Shown here: one piece after another, positions 48,217-58,684 of the stretch
How the letters are laid out: the number at the start of each line of letters is the position of its first letter
Position numbering within the stretch: the stretch's first letter is position 1
Assembly: GCA_963755825.1 (NCBI GenBank)
Contig: CAVWLA010000003.1
Span: forward strand, 2,666,001-2,730,000
Length of the DNA: 64,000 nucleotides
Direction: 5' to 3'
Origin: DATBQN01 sp963755825
GTDB taxonomy: Bacteria; Acidobacteriota; Thermoanaerobaculia; Multivoradales; UBA5704
Translations under genes and position numbers: made by a program
The notes under the pieces: generated by a model
Database searches by the model: none
The model's input: only the letters and a program-made list of their open reading frames with translations
Told to the model about the DNA's origin: nothing

Positions 48217-48771
48217 TCAGAGCGGCAGATTTTCGTGCTCGGTCGGGTGACGCCTACCTCGTGACCAGTCGTCGAAGGTCAGTCGTACTTTCACCTCTGG
48301 CTTGGTCACTCCCTTCGCCAGGCTCTGGCGGCTGACCACCGCGATGAACGCCGAGCGCTGTTCCGTGAGAACCGCGGAGATGCGTTGAAGCGCTTCGACG
48401 AAGAGGCTGGCTTTCTCTTTCGCGGTGAGATTCTTCCCCCGGATGATGAAGAGACGCGCGCCGTTCTCCATAACGGATTGGATCGCCACCGGATCGGAGC
48501 GGATGTTTCGGTCGTGAGAGATCGCGACGAGGTGCCGCTTCGCCGAGAACGCGATCCATTCTTCGTCGGGGACCACCCGCTCGGCGTAGTGGTCGCCATA
48601 GCGAACCACCGAGAGGCCGTTGTCGCGCAGAATCCGGGGGAACGTCTTTCCCGGGTCCCGGTCGGTAAAGTAGATCGTCTCAAGCGGCGTCGGGGATCTC
48701 GTACCGCAGAGCCTCTTCGATCTCGTAAACCTCGAGGTCGTAATCTTCCGCCAGATCGGCGATCGATTCAC
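48217..48771 (-). CDS. PIN-like toxin of a VapBC45-type pair
   Basis: The recognisable domain starts near 48680 at IYFTDRDPGKTFPRILRDNG and runs through VPDEEWIAFSAKRHLVAISH, ARLFIIRGKNLTAKEKASLF and SAFIAVVS. This pattern, with Asp at DRD and DEEW, matches PIN-like (VapC45-type) nucleases. No ATG, GTG or TTG lies in frame near 48680; the only standard start is GTG at 48771, which adds about 30 implausible residues overlapping the antitoxin gene by 92 bases. The true start may be non-standard, or the 5' end may be damaged. Codon use is clearly richer in A/T-ending codons than its neighbours, suggesting transfer. Confidence 0.65.
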   Translation of the reverse strand: MNRSPIWRKITTSRFTRSKRLCGTRSPTPLETIYFTDRDPGKTFPRILRDNGLSVVRYGDHYAERVVPDEEWIAFSAKRHLVAISHDRNIRSDPVAIQSVMENGARLFIIRGKNLTAKEKASLFVEALQRISAVLTEQRSAFIAVVSRQSLAKGVTKPEVKVRLTFDDWSRGRRHPTEHENLPL

Positions 48772-49390
48772 CGGCGAGGAAGCGCTCGGCGAGCACCGAG
48801 GTCTTGATTGCCGTGCGCTTGACGATGGGGCGCCCGAACGCGATCTTGGGATCGATCGCCAAGATCTTTGGCGAGCTCAAATGCTCGGGACGAGTCATCG
48901 GGAAGACTCTGATGGGGCCGCCGCTCCGGCTCCAATCGATCCTCTCCAAATACGCCCCGAGGATCTCTGGCATTGCCAGCTGCCCGCCTTGGCCGAGGTT
49001 GGTGAGCTCGTCGAGCCGTTCCAGGAAGACATTTTCCCGCGTTGCGCGGAGATCCGGACTGAGGAGCACGCGGTCGATGCGGAGCTCCTCTTGAGCATAT
49101 TGGAGCGCAATGCGGACCTGCTTCATCTTGACGCGGAATTGCCGCCGCAACGCGAGGAGGACATGGGCCTCGATGAGATTGGAGAACGAGAGCCTGGAAT
49201 CCTGCTCATCGGGACGATGGATGAGGCCCGCCCAATACTTTTCCCCTCCAGTGACGGGGTAGTTTCGGCCGGCGACCCAGGACTTCAGAGTCGCTTCCGA
49301 CATGCGGAGGTAGCGTGCCGCCTCGGGCACCGTATACCTCGGTATCTCATTACGGTCGAGCACAACGACGGAGGCGCTCACGCTGTTCAT
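48680..49390 (-). CDS. DUF433-type antitoxin with N-terminal helix-turn-helix
   Basis: A 236-residue protein starting at ATG (MNSVSASVVVLDRNEIPRYT). An N-terminal DNA-binding segment YTVPEAARYLRMSEATLKSW is MerR/excisionase-like. The C-terminal 60 residues (IDPKIAFGRPIVKRTAIKTS, then LAERFLAGESIADLAEDYDL) match the DUF433 antitoxin fold. It directly precedes the PIN-like toxin, as in VapB45-VapC45 loci. Base composition is lower in GC than the surroundings, as for the toxin. Longer upstream in-frame sequence belongs to the antisense of the next gene. Confidence 0.82.
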   Translation of the reverse strand: MNSVSASVVVLDRNEIPRYTVPEAARYLRMSEATLKSWVAGRNYPVTGGEKYWAGLIHRPDEQDSRLSFSNLIEAHVLLALRRQFRVKMKQVRIALQYAQEELRIDRVLLSPDLRATRENVFLERLDELTNLGQGGQLAMPEILGAYLERIDWSRSGGPIRVFPMTRPEHLSSPKILAIDPKIAFGRPIVKRTAIKTSVLAERFLAGESIADLAEDYDLEVYEIEEALRYEIPDAA

Positions 49391-49456
49391 TGTACGCCCG
49401 CTCATCGACGGCGGTTGCGGCGGCGCGCCGGCCACCCGCCGGCCGCACCCTGGCTG

Positions 49457-49462
49457 TATAGT
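49457..49462 (+). promoter_or_regulatory. Candidate -10 box before the phosphodiesterase-like gene
   Basis: TATAGT, preceded directly by TG, stands out in the GC-rich gap 35 bp upstream of the start at 49497. No convincing -35 element was found. Confidence 0.35.
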
Positions 49463-49496
49463 CTCGCCGCGCCAGCCCGCTCCATCCGGGAGGAGG

Positions 49497-51488
49497 ATGC
49501 CCGCCTTGCGTCCGATCGCCGTCCGCACGCCGCGCCGACTCGCCGCAGCGCGCGGCGTTCTCGCCGCCCTCCTCCTCGTCTCCTGCCGCGCCGGCTCGCC
49601 GCCGGCGGCCAGCACCGCGACGTCGAGCCTTTCACCGAGCACGTCCGCCGCGGCCGCGGCGAGCGCCGGGGAGAGCGCGGCGCCGCCGGCCGCTCCGGCC
49701 GCGACACCGGCTCCTGCACGGCGCCGCGTCATCCTCCTTTCGCTCGATGGCGCCGCGGTGGACACGCTCTCGGCGCTCGACCGCGAGGGGGCGCTCGGCG
49801 CCGGCGGCTTCTCGCGCTTTCTCGGCGACGGCGAGGCGGCGCGGCTGGTGCCGGTCAACCCGACGCTCACCGCCCCCAATCACATCAGCCTGGCGACCGG
49901 CCGCGTTGCCGGCGACACCGGCATCGTCGCCAACAGCTTCCATCCCGCCGCCGCTCCCTGGCCGCGGGCCGTCTCCGGCTTCGACGCACCGATCGCCGCC
50001 GAGACGCTGTGGGAGGCGGCGCGGCGCCAGGGCCGCCGGGTCGGCATCGTCACCTGGCCCGGCGCCGACGGCAGCGAGGAGCGGCGGCGCGGCGACTGGG
50101 GTCTCGTCTACGTCACCCGAGCGTCGCGGGCGGCCGAGCTCCTGAGCCTGACGCGCGCCGACTTCCACCCCGTCGCCGGCGGCCGCGAGCGCGGCGAGGA
50201 GCCGTCGCTGGTGGCGCGCGCCGGCGGCTACGAGCTGGTCGTCCGCGCCGCCCGCGGCTCCACCGCGACGGACGACTACCGGCGCCTCGCCGTGCGCCAG
50301 AACGGCGGCGAGCGGGCGCTGCGGCCGGGCGAGTGGGTGGAGATCGACGCCGATCCGCGGCGGCCGTCGTCGGCGGGGAGCGCGGTGCGCTGGGCGAAGC
50401 TCCTCGAGCTCGACCCGCGGCTCGCCGCGGTGCGCCTCTACCTCGGCGGCGTCTATCCGCTCCGCGCCTATCCGGGCTCGTTCGCCGACGCTCTCGCCGC
50501 GCGCGACCTCGCCTGGTCCGGGCCGCCGGACGACCGCCGCCTGGGCGATCGCTGGCACGGCCGGCCGGGGATCGACACCGACACCTGGGCGGAGCAGGCG
50601 GAGCGCTTCGCCGCCTTCTTCGGCGGCGCCCTGCGGGTCGCCGCGGCGCGCCCGGACTGGGACCTCCTGATGGGCTACCTGCCGTCGATCGACGAGGCCG
50701 GCCACCAGCTGCTGCTCGTCGATCCTCGCCAGCCCGGCTACTCGGCGGAGCGCGTCGCCGCCTGCGAGCTGGGGCGCCGGCGCGTCTGGCAGGCGGTCGA
50801 CCGGGAGCTCGCCCAGCTCCTGGCCGGGATCGACCTGTCGTCGACCGTCGTCGCCCTGGTGAGCGATCACGGCATGGCGCCGATCCACGCCGGCATCGAT
50901 CCCAACGCCCTCCTCGCCGAGCGCGGCCTGCTCGTCTTCACCGCCGCCGGCGAGCCGGACCCGGCGCAGAGCGCGGCCTTCGCGGTGAGCGACGGCGGCG
51001 TCTCGCACGTCTACCTGGCGCCGGGACCTCCGGCAGGGTCGGGAGCGGGGGAGCGGTCGCACGACGTGCTGATCGGCGAGCTGCGCGACCTCTTCGCCGG
51101 TTGGAAGGTGGGCGCCGAGCCGGCGATCGAGCGCGTCGTCGCGCGCGGCGATGCGGCCGAGGTCGGCTTGGAGAGCGCCAACTCTGGCGACCTCATCCTC
51201 TTCGCCGCCGAGGGCTACTGCTTCCGCGACCTCGGCGGCCGGCGGGCCGGCGGCCACGCGCCGACCTCCGGCATGCCGCCCACCTACGGCATGCACGGCT
51301 ACCTCAACAGCCACCCGGACATGCACGGCATCTACCTCGCCGTCGGCGCCGGCATCGAGAAGCGGCGCCTCGATCCGCTCTCGGCGACCGACATCGCCGG
51401 CCGCGTCGCCGCCTGGCTGGGGATCGATGCGCCGCTGCCGGCGCCGCCCTCGCCGCGGGCCCAGGCTCCCGCCCCAGCGGGCCGGTAG
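49497..51488 (+). CDS. Alkaline phosphatase/type I phosphodiesterase-family lipoprotein
   Basis: A 663-residue exported protein. The signal peptide ends in lipobox LVSC (Cys30), followed by a Ser/Ala/Pro-rich linker to about 72. The metallo-phosphatase core shows RVILLSLDGAAVDTLSAL, the nucleophile threonine in NPTLTAPNHISLATG, DEAGHQLL, VSDHGMAPIHAG and near the end HGYLNSHPDMHGIY. These metal ligands fit the nucleotide pyrophosphatase/phosphodiesterase branch. The substrate is unknown. GGAGGAGG lies directly against the ATG, so TTG three codons later (49506) may be the real start. It converges with the small hypothetical gene after 15 bases. Confidence 0.85.
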   Translation: MPALRPIAVRTPRRLAAARGVLAALLLVSCRAGSPPAASTATSSLSPSTSAAAAASAGESAAPPAAPAATPAPARRRVILLSLDGAAVDTLSALDREGALGAGGFSRFLGDGEAARLVPVNPTLTAPNHISLATGRVAGDTGIVANSFHPAAAPWPRAVSGFDAPIAAETLWEAARRQGRRVGIVTWPGADGSEERRRGDWGLVYVTRASRAAELLSLTRADFHPVAGGRERGEEPSLVARAGGYELVVRAARGSTATDDYRRLAVRQNGGERALRPGEWVEIDADPRRPSSAGSAVRWAKLLELDPRLAAVRLYLGGVYPLRAYPGSFADALAARDLAWSGPPDDRRLGDRWHGRPGIDTDTWAEQAERFAAFFGGALRVAAARPDWDLLMGYLPSIDEAGHQLLLVDPRQPGYSAERVAACELGRRRVWQAVDRELAQLLAGIDLSSTVVALVSDHGMAPIHAGIDPNALLAERGLLVFTAAGEPDPAQSAAFAVSDGGVSHVYLAPGPPAGSGAGERSHDVLIGELRDLFAGWKVGAEPAIERVVARGDAAEVGLESANSGDLILFAAEGYCFRDLGGRRAGGHAPTSGMPPTYGMHGYLNSHPDMHGIYLAVGAGIEKRRLDPLSATDIAGRVAAWLGIDAPLPAPPSPRAQAPAPAGR

Positions 51489-51503
51489 CCTGACGGCCGC
51501 CCT

Positions 51504-51740
51504 CTAGACTCCGGGCGCTCCCGGCGCCGCCGGAGCCTTGCTGGCGATGGCGATGAAGAGGTCTTCGAGGATCTCCTTGAGCTCGACCGTGTAGGAGGCG
51601 AGGTCGCGGAGGGACTGCTCGATCTGCTCGGGGTTGGGGCGGGTGAGGGCGCCGCCCGGCTTCGGGCGGACCTTGTAGGTCAGGCGGTCGTCGAGCACCT
51701 GGAGCTTCTGGTAGGCGTCGCGCAGTCGCTGGGGGTCCAT
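51504..51740 (-). CDS. Small conserved-looking hypothetical protein
   Basis: A 78-residue, mostly helical, soluble protein: MDPQRLRDAYQKLQVLDDRL then SLRDLASYTVELKEILEDLF. No domain is recognised. It ends in an Ala/Pro-rich tail. It lies 12 bases downstream of the cytochrome genes on the same strand and may be co-transcribed with them. Confidence 0.6.
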   Translation of the reverse strand: MDPQRLRDAYQKLQVLDDRLTYKVRPKPGGALTRPNPEQIEQSLRDLASYTVELKEILEDLFIAIASKAPAAPGAPGV

Positions 51741-51752
51741 CGGCTCAGGCTC

Positions 51753-52136
51753 TCATTTCCGTCCGGCGGCCGCCGAACCGAGCTTCGTCGTGTAGTCGGT
51801 CAGCCGGCCGATCTCGAGCTGGCTCAGGCGGTGAGCGAAGCCCGGCATCGGCCCGTAGCCGGCGGCGATACGGCGGTAGATGAGGAAGCGCGCATCGCGG
51901 CCGACCAGCTTCGAGTGGGTGAGATCGAGGCCGGGGTAGAGGTTGACGTTGCGCGGGTCGCCCTTGCCGTCGGCGCCGTGGCAGCGGGCGCAGAACTCCG
52001 GGTAGAGCTGCTCGGCGGTGCGGTCGGAGGGCGCGCCGCCGCAGGCGGTCGTCGAGAGCGCGGCGGCGAGGCCCAGGGCGGCCACGGCGAGCGGCAGCAG
52101 CGGAAGCAGCCGCAGCGAGAACCCGCGCCGCCTCAT
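51753..52136 (-). CDS. Small exported c-type cytochrome, second of two
   Basis: A 127-residue protein with an N-terminal export signal (about 1-33; a Cys at STTACGG may be lipidated although the lipobox is imperfect). One haem-c site CARCH is followed by GADGKGDP, and the distal ligand is probably the Met in GYGPMPGFAHRLSQ. It is a class I mono-haem cytochrome likely held at the outer face of the inner membrane. Its start overlaps the previous cytochrome stop by four bases, so the pair is translationally coupled. Partner enzyme unknown. Confidence 0.88.
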   Translation of the reverse strand: MRRRGFSLRLLPLLPLAVAALGLAAALSTTACGGAPSDRTAEQLYPEFCARCHGADGKGDPRNVNLYPGLDLTHSKLVGRDARFLIYRRIAAGYGPMPGFAHRLSQLEIGRLTDYTTKLGSAAAGRK

Positions 52137-52519
52137 GGCGTCGCGGCGCTCGGCGGCTGCGACTCGTGGCGCAGCAGGCGCAGATAGGCGTAGAGGGTGC
52201 GGATCTGCTCGTGGCTGAGGTCGGGGAAGGCCGGCATCTCGCCGAACACCCCGTCGTGGACCACCGCCTCGAACGAGGTCGCGTCGCCGCCGCCGGTCTT
52301 CCAGTGGTCGTCGGTGAGGTCGGCCCACGGGTTCCCCATGTACTGCAGCGTGTTGCCGGCGGCGTCGAGGCCGTGGCACTCGGCGCAGTGCTTGCGCCAG
52401 AGGACCTCGCCCTCGGCGCGGTGCGGGAAGAGGTTGCCGCAGCCGCTGCAGCAGATGGCGGCGCCCAGGGCGAGCGCCAGGAGGGCGGTCCAGGCCACGG
52501 CGAACATCCTCGGCGTCAC
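52133..52519 (-). CDS. Small exported c-type cytochrome, first of two
   Basis: About 128 residues if started at the GTG preceded by GAGGAG; ATGs at 52561, 52543 and 52507 are alternatives. A hydrophobic signal ends in CCSGCGNL, where a Cys may be lipidated. The haem site CAECHGLDAAGN is followed by a Met ligand in FGEMPAFPDLSHEQIRTL. The domain is a mono-haem class I cytochrome. Together with the next gene it may shuttle electrons to a periplasmic or terminal enzyme not encoded here. Confidence 0.87.
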   Translation of the reverse strand: MTPRMFAVAWTALLALALGAAICCSGCGNLFPHRAEGEVLWRKHCAECHGLDAAGNTLQYMGNPWADLTDDHWKTGGGDATSFEAVVHDGVFGEMPAFPDLSHEQIRTLYAYLRLLRHESQPPSAATP

Positions 52520-52612
52520 GGGTCTCCTCGCTGCAGATCGCATCCGCTGAAGGCGGCTCATCGTAGCAAGGAAGCCGAAGGCCGGGAATCGTCGGACCGA
52601 CGTGCCGCCGCG

Positions 52613-53368
52613 TCAGCTCTCGCGCCGGTGGACCGCCGTCGCCGTCGCCTGATCGCGCGGGCGGACGACGATCTCGTCGATGTTGACGTGCGACGGCCGC
52701 GTCGCCGCCCAGACGACGCAGTCGGCGACGTCGTCGGCGGTGAGCGGCGTCATGCCGCGGTAGACCTTCGCCGCCTTCTCGGCGTCGCCGCCGAAGCGGA
52801 CGAGCGAGAACTCGGTCTCGGCGAGGCCGGGCGCCACCTCGGTCACCCGCACCGGCTGGCCGAGGAGCTCGATGCGGAGGGTGCGGGTGAGGGCGCGGAG
52901 GGCATGCTTCGAGGCGGTGTAGCCGCCGCCGCCGGGGTAGGTCTCGAAGCCGGCGACGGAGCCGAGGTTGACGATGTGGCCGTCGCCCGAGGCGAGGAGG
53001 AGCGGCAGCAGGGCGCGGGTCATCCGCATGACGCCGAGGACGTTGGTCTCGTACATCGTCTCCCAGTGGTCGTCGCGCGCCTCGGCGATCGACTCGACGC
53101 CGTGGGCGCCGCCAGCGTTGTTGACCAGCAGGTGGAGCGCCGGCGACTCGGCGCGCACGCCATCGGCGAAGGCGGCGACGCTCGCCGCGTCGGTGACGTC
53201 GAGCGGCAGGGCGGCGCCGCCGATCTCCGCGGCGAGCGCGGTCAGCCGCGGCAGCCGCCGCGCGCCGACGATCACCCGGAAGCCGGCGGCGGCGAGGCGG
53301 CGGGCGATGGCGGCGCCGAAGCCGGAGGAGGCGCCGGTGACGACGGCGGTGCGGGTCGTTGCGGTCAT
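52613..53368 (-). CDS. Short-chain dehydrogenase/reductase
   Basis: A 251-residue Rossmann oxidoreductase. The NADP-type nucleotide motif is TGASSGFGAAIARRLAAAG, with an Arg-rich ARRLPR after beta-2 favouring NADPH. LVNNAGGAHG, the catalytic Ser in NLGSVAG, and YTASKHAL (Tyr-x3-Lys) are all present. The GMTPLTADDVADCVVWAATR block near the end is typical of the YdfG/serine-dehydrogenase-like classical SDRs. The substrate cannot be inferred. It lies 19 bases after nth on the same strand. Confidence 0.93.
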   Translation of the reverse strand: MTATTRTAVVTGASSGFGAAIARRLAAAGFRVIVGARRLPRLTALAAEIGGAALPLDVTDAASVAAFADGVRAESPALHLLVNNAGGAHGVESIAEARDDHWETMYETNVLGVMRMTRALLPLLLASGDGHIVNLGSVAGFETYPGGGGYTASKHALRALTRTLRIELLGQPVRVTEVAPGLAETEFSLVRFGGDAEKAAKVYRGMTPLTADDVADCVVWAATRPSHVNIDEIVVRPRDQATATAVHRRES

Positions 53369-53387
53369 GGCGGAGGCCCTTCCCTTC

Positions 53388-54158
53388 TCAGAACTCCGCC
53401 GACGGGCAGAGCAGGTTGACGACGCAGCGCTCGCATTCGGGGCGGCGCGCCTTGCAGACGGCGCGGCCGTGGTGGGTGAGGAGGTTGCCGGCGTCGATCC
53501 AGCGCTCCCGCGGCAGCAGGGCGACGAGATCGCGCTCGATCTTCTCCGGCTCGCTCTCCTGGGTGAAGAAGAGGCGGTTGGCGAGGCGGAGGACGTGGGT
53601 GTCGACGACGAAGCCGCACGCCTTGCCGAAGGCGTTGCCGAGGACGACGTTCGCCGTCTTCCGCCCGACGCCGGGGAGCCGCACCAGCTCCTCCATCGTC
53701 TCCGGCACCTCGCCGCCGTGATCCGCGACGAGGGCCTGGCCGAGCGCTTTGACCGCCCGCGCCTTGTTGTGGAAGAAGCCGGTCGCGTGGACCAGCTCCT
53801 CGAGCAGCGGCAGCGGCGCCGACGCCAGGTCGCGGGCGGCGGGGAGGCGGGCGAAGAGCTCGGGCGTCACCAGGTTGACGCGCTGGTCGGTGCACTGCGC
53901 CGCGAGCATGGTGGCGACGAGGAGCTGCAAGGGATTCGCGAAGTCGAGCGCGATGCGGTGGTCGGGGTACGCCGGCTCGAGGCCGTCGATGATCGCCGCG
54001 GCGCGCGCCGCGCGCGCCCGCTTCGACTCGCGCCGCGCCTCCCCCGGCGTGATCCCCTGCCGCATCGCGGCCGCGCCCTTCGGGGCCTTCACGGCCTTTG
54101 CCGGCGTGGCGGCCTTCGGCCTGCCGGCGCGCGGGCTCGCCTTCGGTGGGGAGGCCAT
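53388..54158 (-). CDS. nth: Endonuclease III (DNA glycosylase/AP lyase)
   Basis: A 256-residue base-excision repair enzyme that removes oxidised pyrimidines. A basic Ala/Lys/Pro-rich extension of about 45 residues precedes the core, longer than E. coli Nth. The helix-hairpin-helix is LPGVGRKTANVVLGNAFG with the catalytic Lys expected within the HhH helix region, the catalytic Asp in FVVDTHV, and the iron-sulfur cluster Cys spaced 6-2-5 (CKARRPECERCVVNLLC). All are intact. Its ATG shares one base with the upstream small membrane gene stop. Confidence 0.93.
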   Translation of the reverse strand: MASPPKASPRAGRPKAATPAKAVKAPKGAAAMRQGITPGEARRESKRARAARAAAIIDGLEPAYPDHRIALDFANPLQLLVATMLAAQCTDQRVNLVTPELFARLPAARDLASAPLPLLEELVHATGFFHNKARAVKALGQALVADHGGEVPETMEELVRLPGVGRKTANVVLGNAFGKACGFVVDTHVLRLANRLFFTQESEPEKIERDLVALLPRERWIDAGNLLTHHGRAVCKARRPECERCVVNLLCPSAEF

Positions 54159-54502
54159 CAGGCGCTGGTGAAAGCCCGCACGACCCAGTTGACGACGGCG
54201 ATCACCAGGCCGCCGAGGATGGCGGGCAGGCAGCCGTCGATCTTCAGATGGGAGAGGAAGAAGGTCGACAGGTAGAGCATGAGGCCGTTGATCACCAGGT
54301 AGAAGAGGCCGAGGGTGACGATGATCAGCGGCAGCGAGAAGAAGCTCACGATCGGCTTGACGAGGAGGTTGACGAGGCCGAAGACGAGGCCGGCGAGGAG
54401 CAGGTAGGTGAGATCGCCGGTGTAGTGGATGCCGGGGACGACGCGGCTCGCGAGGTAGATCGCGGCGCCGTTCAAGACGACCTGCACGATGGCGTGGATC
54501 AT
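54158..54502 (-). CDS. Phage-holin-family (four-TMS) small membrane protein
   Basis: A 114-residue protein with four membrane segments: IHAIVQVVLNGAAIYLASRV, then LTYLLLAGLVFGLVNLLVKP, LPLIIVTLGLFYLVINGLML and a last one LPAILGGLVIAVVNWVVRAF. The NLLVKPIVSFFSLPLIIVTL block is typical of the YvlD/phage holin 4_2 family, widespread chromosomal membrane proteins of unclear role and usually not phage genes. It starts at ATG 54502 and is followed immediately by nth. Confidence 0.85.
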   Translation of the reverse strand: MIHAIVQVVLNGAAIYLASRVVPGIHYTGDLTYLLLAGLVFGLVNLLVKPIVSFFSLPLIIVTLGLFYLVINGLMLYLSTFFLSHLKIDGCLPAILGGLVIAVVNWVVRAFTSA

Positions 54503-54555
54503 GGGGCCTCCGGGGTCGGTGTCGGGGTCGCTGATGGCCGAGCGCGGCGGCGATC

Positions 54556-55050
54556 TTACGCCGGCCCGGCCGCCTTGGCGGCGGTGTCCGCGGCGCCGGC
54601 GGTGCCCGGGTCGGCGTCGAGCAGCCGCGCCTTCTCGAGCACCCGCCGCTCGTTGTCGAAGCTGATGCGGGCGATGCCCTCGTCCCAGCCGAACCAGGAG
54701 GCGCCGGAGACCTCCTCGGGATCGAAGTCGGCGGCGTCGCCGCTGACGTAGCGCAGCAGGTAGTAGTCGACCCGCTTGTGGATGCGCCGCGCCGCCCCCT
54801 TCTCGACGTACCAGTACTCGACCCCCGGCAGGGTGCCGACGATCCGGCCGGTCACCCCGGTCTCCTCGCGCACCTCGCGCAGCGCCGCCTGGAGCGCCGT
54901 CTCGCCGGGCTCGAGGTGCCCCTTGGGGAGCTGCCAGCGGCGGCCGTTCTGGGTGGAGATGAGGAGGATCTCGGCGCCGCGGACGACGAGGCCGCCGGCG
55001 GAGTGGTGGTGCTCGGTCTTGAGGAACGGCTTGGCTTCGGCCTGGCTCAG
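54556..55050 (-). CDS. NUDIX hydrolase
   Basis: About 164 residues. The Nudix box GHLEPGETALQAALREVREE, then TGV, is complete, with the metal-binding REVREE. The N-terminal HHHSAGGLVVRGAEILLIST and downstream DYYLLRYVSGDAADF, then EVSGASWFGWDEGIARISF, fit Ap4A/NTP-type hydrolases. The start is uncertain: no ATG lies in frame before the domain. A CTG at 55050 overlaps the yqgE stop as CTGA, mirroring the ATGA overlaps seen elsewhere; GTG or ATG starts exist only 80-140 bases further inside yqgE. Confidence 0.85.
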   Translation of the reverse strand: MSQAEAKPFLKTEHHHSAGGLVVRGAEILLISTQNGRRWQLPKGHLEPGETALQAALREVREETGVTGRIVGTLPGVEYWYVEKGAARRIHKRVDYYLLRYVSGDAADFDPEEVSGASWFGWDEGIARISFDNERRVLEKARLLDADPGTAGAADTAAKAAGPA

Positions 55051-55634
55051 TTGACGGTCTCCTCGCCGCTCGCGGTCGTCCAGGGGAGCGCCGCCGGGTC
55101 GACACCCACCGACTGCAGGGCTGCCGCCCACACCTCGTCGGGGTCGGCGGCGAAGACGAGGTCGTTCGAGACCGGCGCCGTCAGCCAATCGTTGCGCAGG
55201 ATCTCGCGTACCAGCTGGCCGGCGCCCCAGCCGGCGTAGCCCAGGAAGAACCGGAAGTGCTGCGGCGGGTCGGCCGCCAGGCCGGAGAGCTCGCCGACGT
55301 GCTGGGTGAGCGAGATGCCGGGGAGGACCTCGTTGACGTTCTCCTCGCTCCCCGGCGAGGGCGGCGTCCGCGGCGTGTAGAGCACGGTGCCGACCTCCGG
55401 CTGCACCGGCCCGCCGGAGTAGGCGACGGTGCGCTCCGGCCCCCGCCAGGCGACCTCCATCCCCTGCAGGATCTCGCTGACGCGGATGCTCGTCGGGCGG
55501 TTGAGGATGAAGCCCAGGCTCCCCTCCTCCTCGTGATGGATGAGGAGGACGACGCTGCGCTGGAAGAAGGGGTCCTGGACCTGCGGCATGGCGAGGAGCA
55601 GCAGGGGGGAGGCGAGATCGCCGGACGACGCCAT
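55047..55634 (-). CDS. yqgE: YqgE/AlgH-family protein
   Basis: A 195-residue protein. The start region SPLLLLAMPQVQDPFFQRSV, the block VVLLIHHEEEGSLGFILNRP and FRFFLGYAGWGAGQLVREIL are diagnostic of YqgE (UPF0301), a conserved family of unknown biochemical role, first linked with alginate regulation as AlgH. It is divergent from acnA and leads into the NUDIX gene with overlap. Confidence 0.93.
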   Translation of the reverse strand: MASSGDLASPLLLLAMPQVQDPFFQRSVVLLIHHEEEGSLGFILNRPTSIRVSEILQGMEVAWRGPERTVAYSGGPVQPEVGTVLYTPRTPPSPGSEENVNEVLPGISLTQHVGELSGLAADPPQHFRFFLGYAGWGAGQLVREILRNDWLTAPVSNDLVFAADPDEVWAAALQSVGVDPAALPWTTASGEETVN

Positions 55635-55750
55635 GGCATCATCATCTTAACCCCTCCCGCCGCCGGGCTGGAGGTCCCGGTCGTGGTTCAGGTGCCGGCT
55701 CGGCTTGGTCTCCTGCAGCCGGCCCTCCGGCCTGGTATCGTTCGGTTGGG

Positions 55751-55802
55751 GCCCGACGGCGGCTCCATGGCGGCGCCAAGGCCGCCCCGCCGGCGGTCGG
55801 GC
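55751..55802. promoter_or_regulatory. Inverted repeat upstream of acnA
   Basis: GCCCGAC (55751) pairs with GTCGGGC (55796), and GGCGGC just inside pairs with GCCGCC, leaving a bulge and a 17-base loop. It lies 49 bp before the acnA start in the yqgE/acnA divergent region. Next to the start, CTCCTCGAGGAG (55833-55844) is a perfect 12-bp palindrome containing the GAGGAG ribosome-binding site. Confidence 0.4.
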
Positions 55803-55850
55803 ACGGCCTCACACGCGCCGGGCGCCCAGCCCCTCCTCGAGGAGACTTCC

Positions 55851-58644
<2,794 letters not shown>

Positions 58645-58684
58645 GGCCGGGCGGCCGGAGTCCGCGCCGGCGGCGACCCGGCCG

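Noticed and set aside
49391..49879. N-terminal extension of the DUF433 antitoxin frame
   Set aside because: The extra 160 codons lie antisense to the phosphodiesterase-like gene and lack conserved character; the ATG at 49390 begins a normal antitoxin N-terminus.
54158..54502. Prophage remnant suggested by a holin-family hit
   Set aside because: This four-TMS family is common in chromosomes and is not accompanied by any phage gene; nearby genes are housekeeping.
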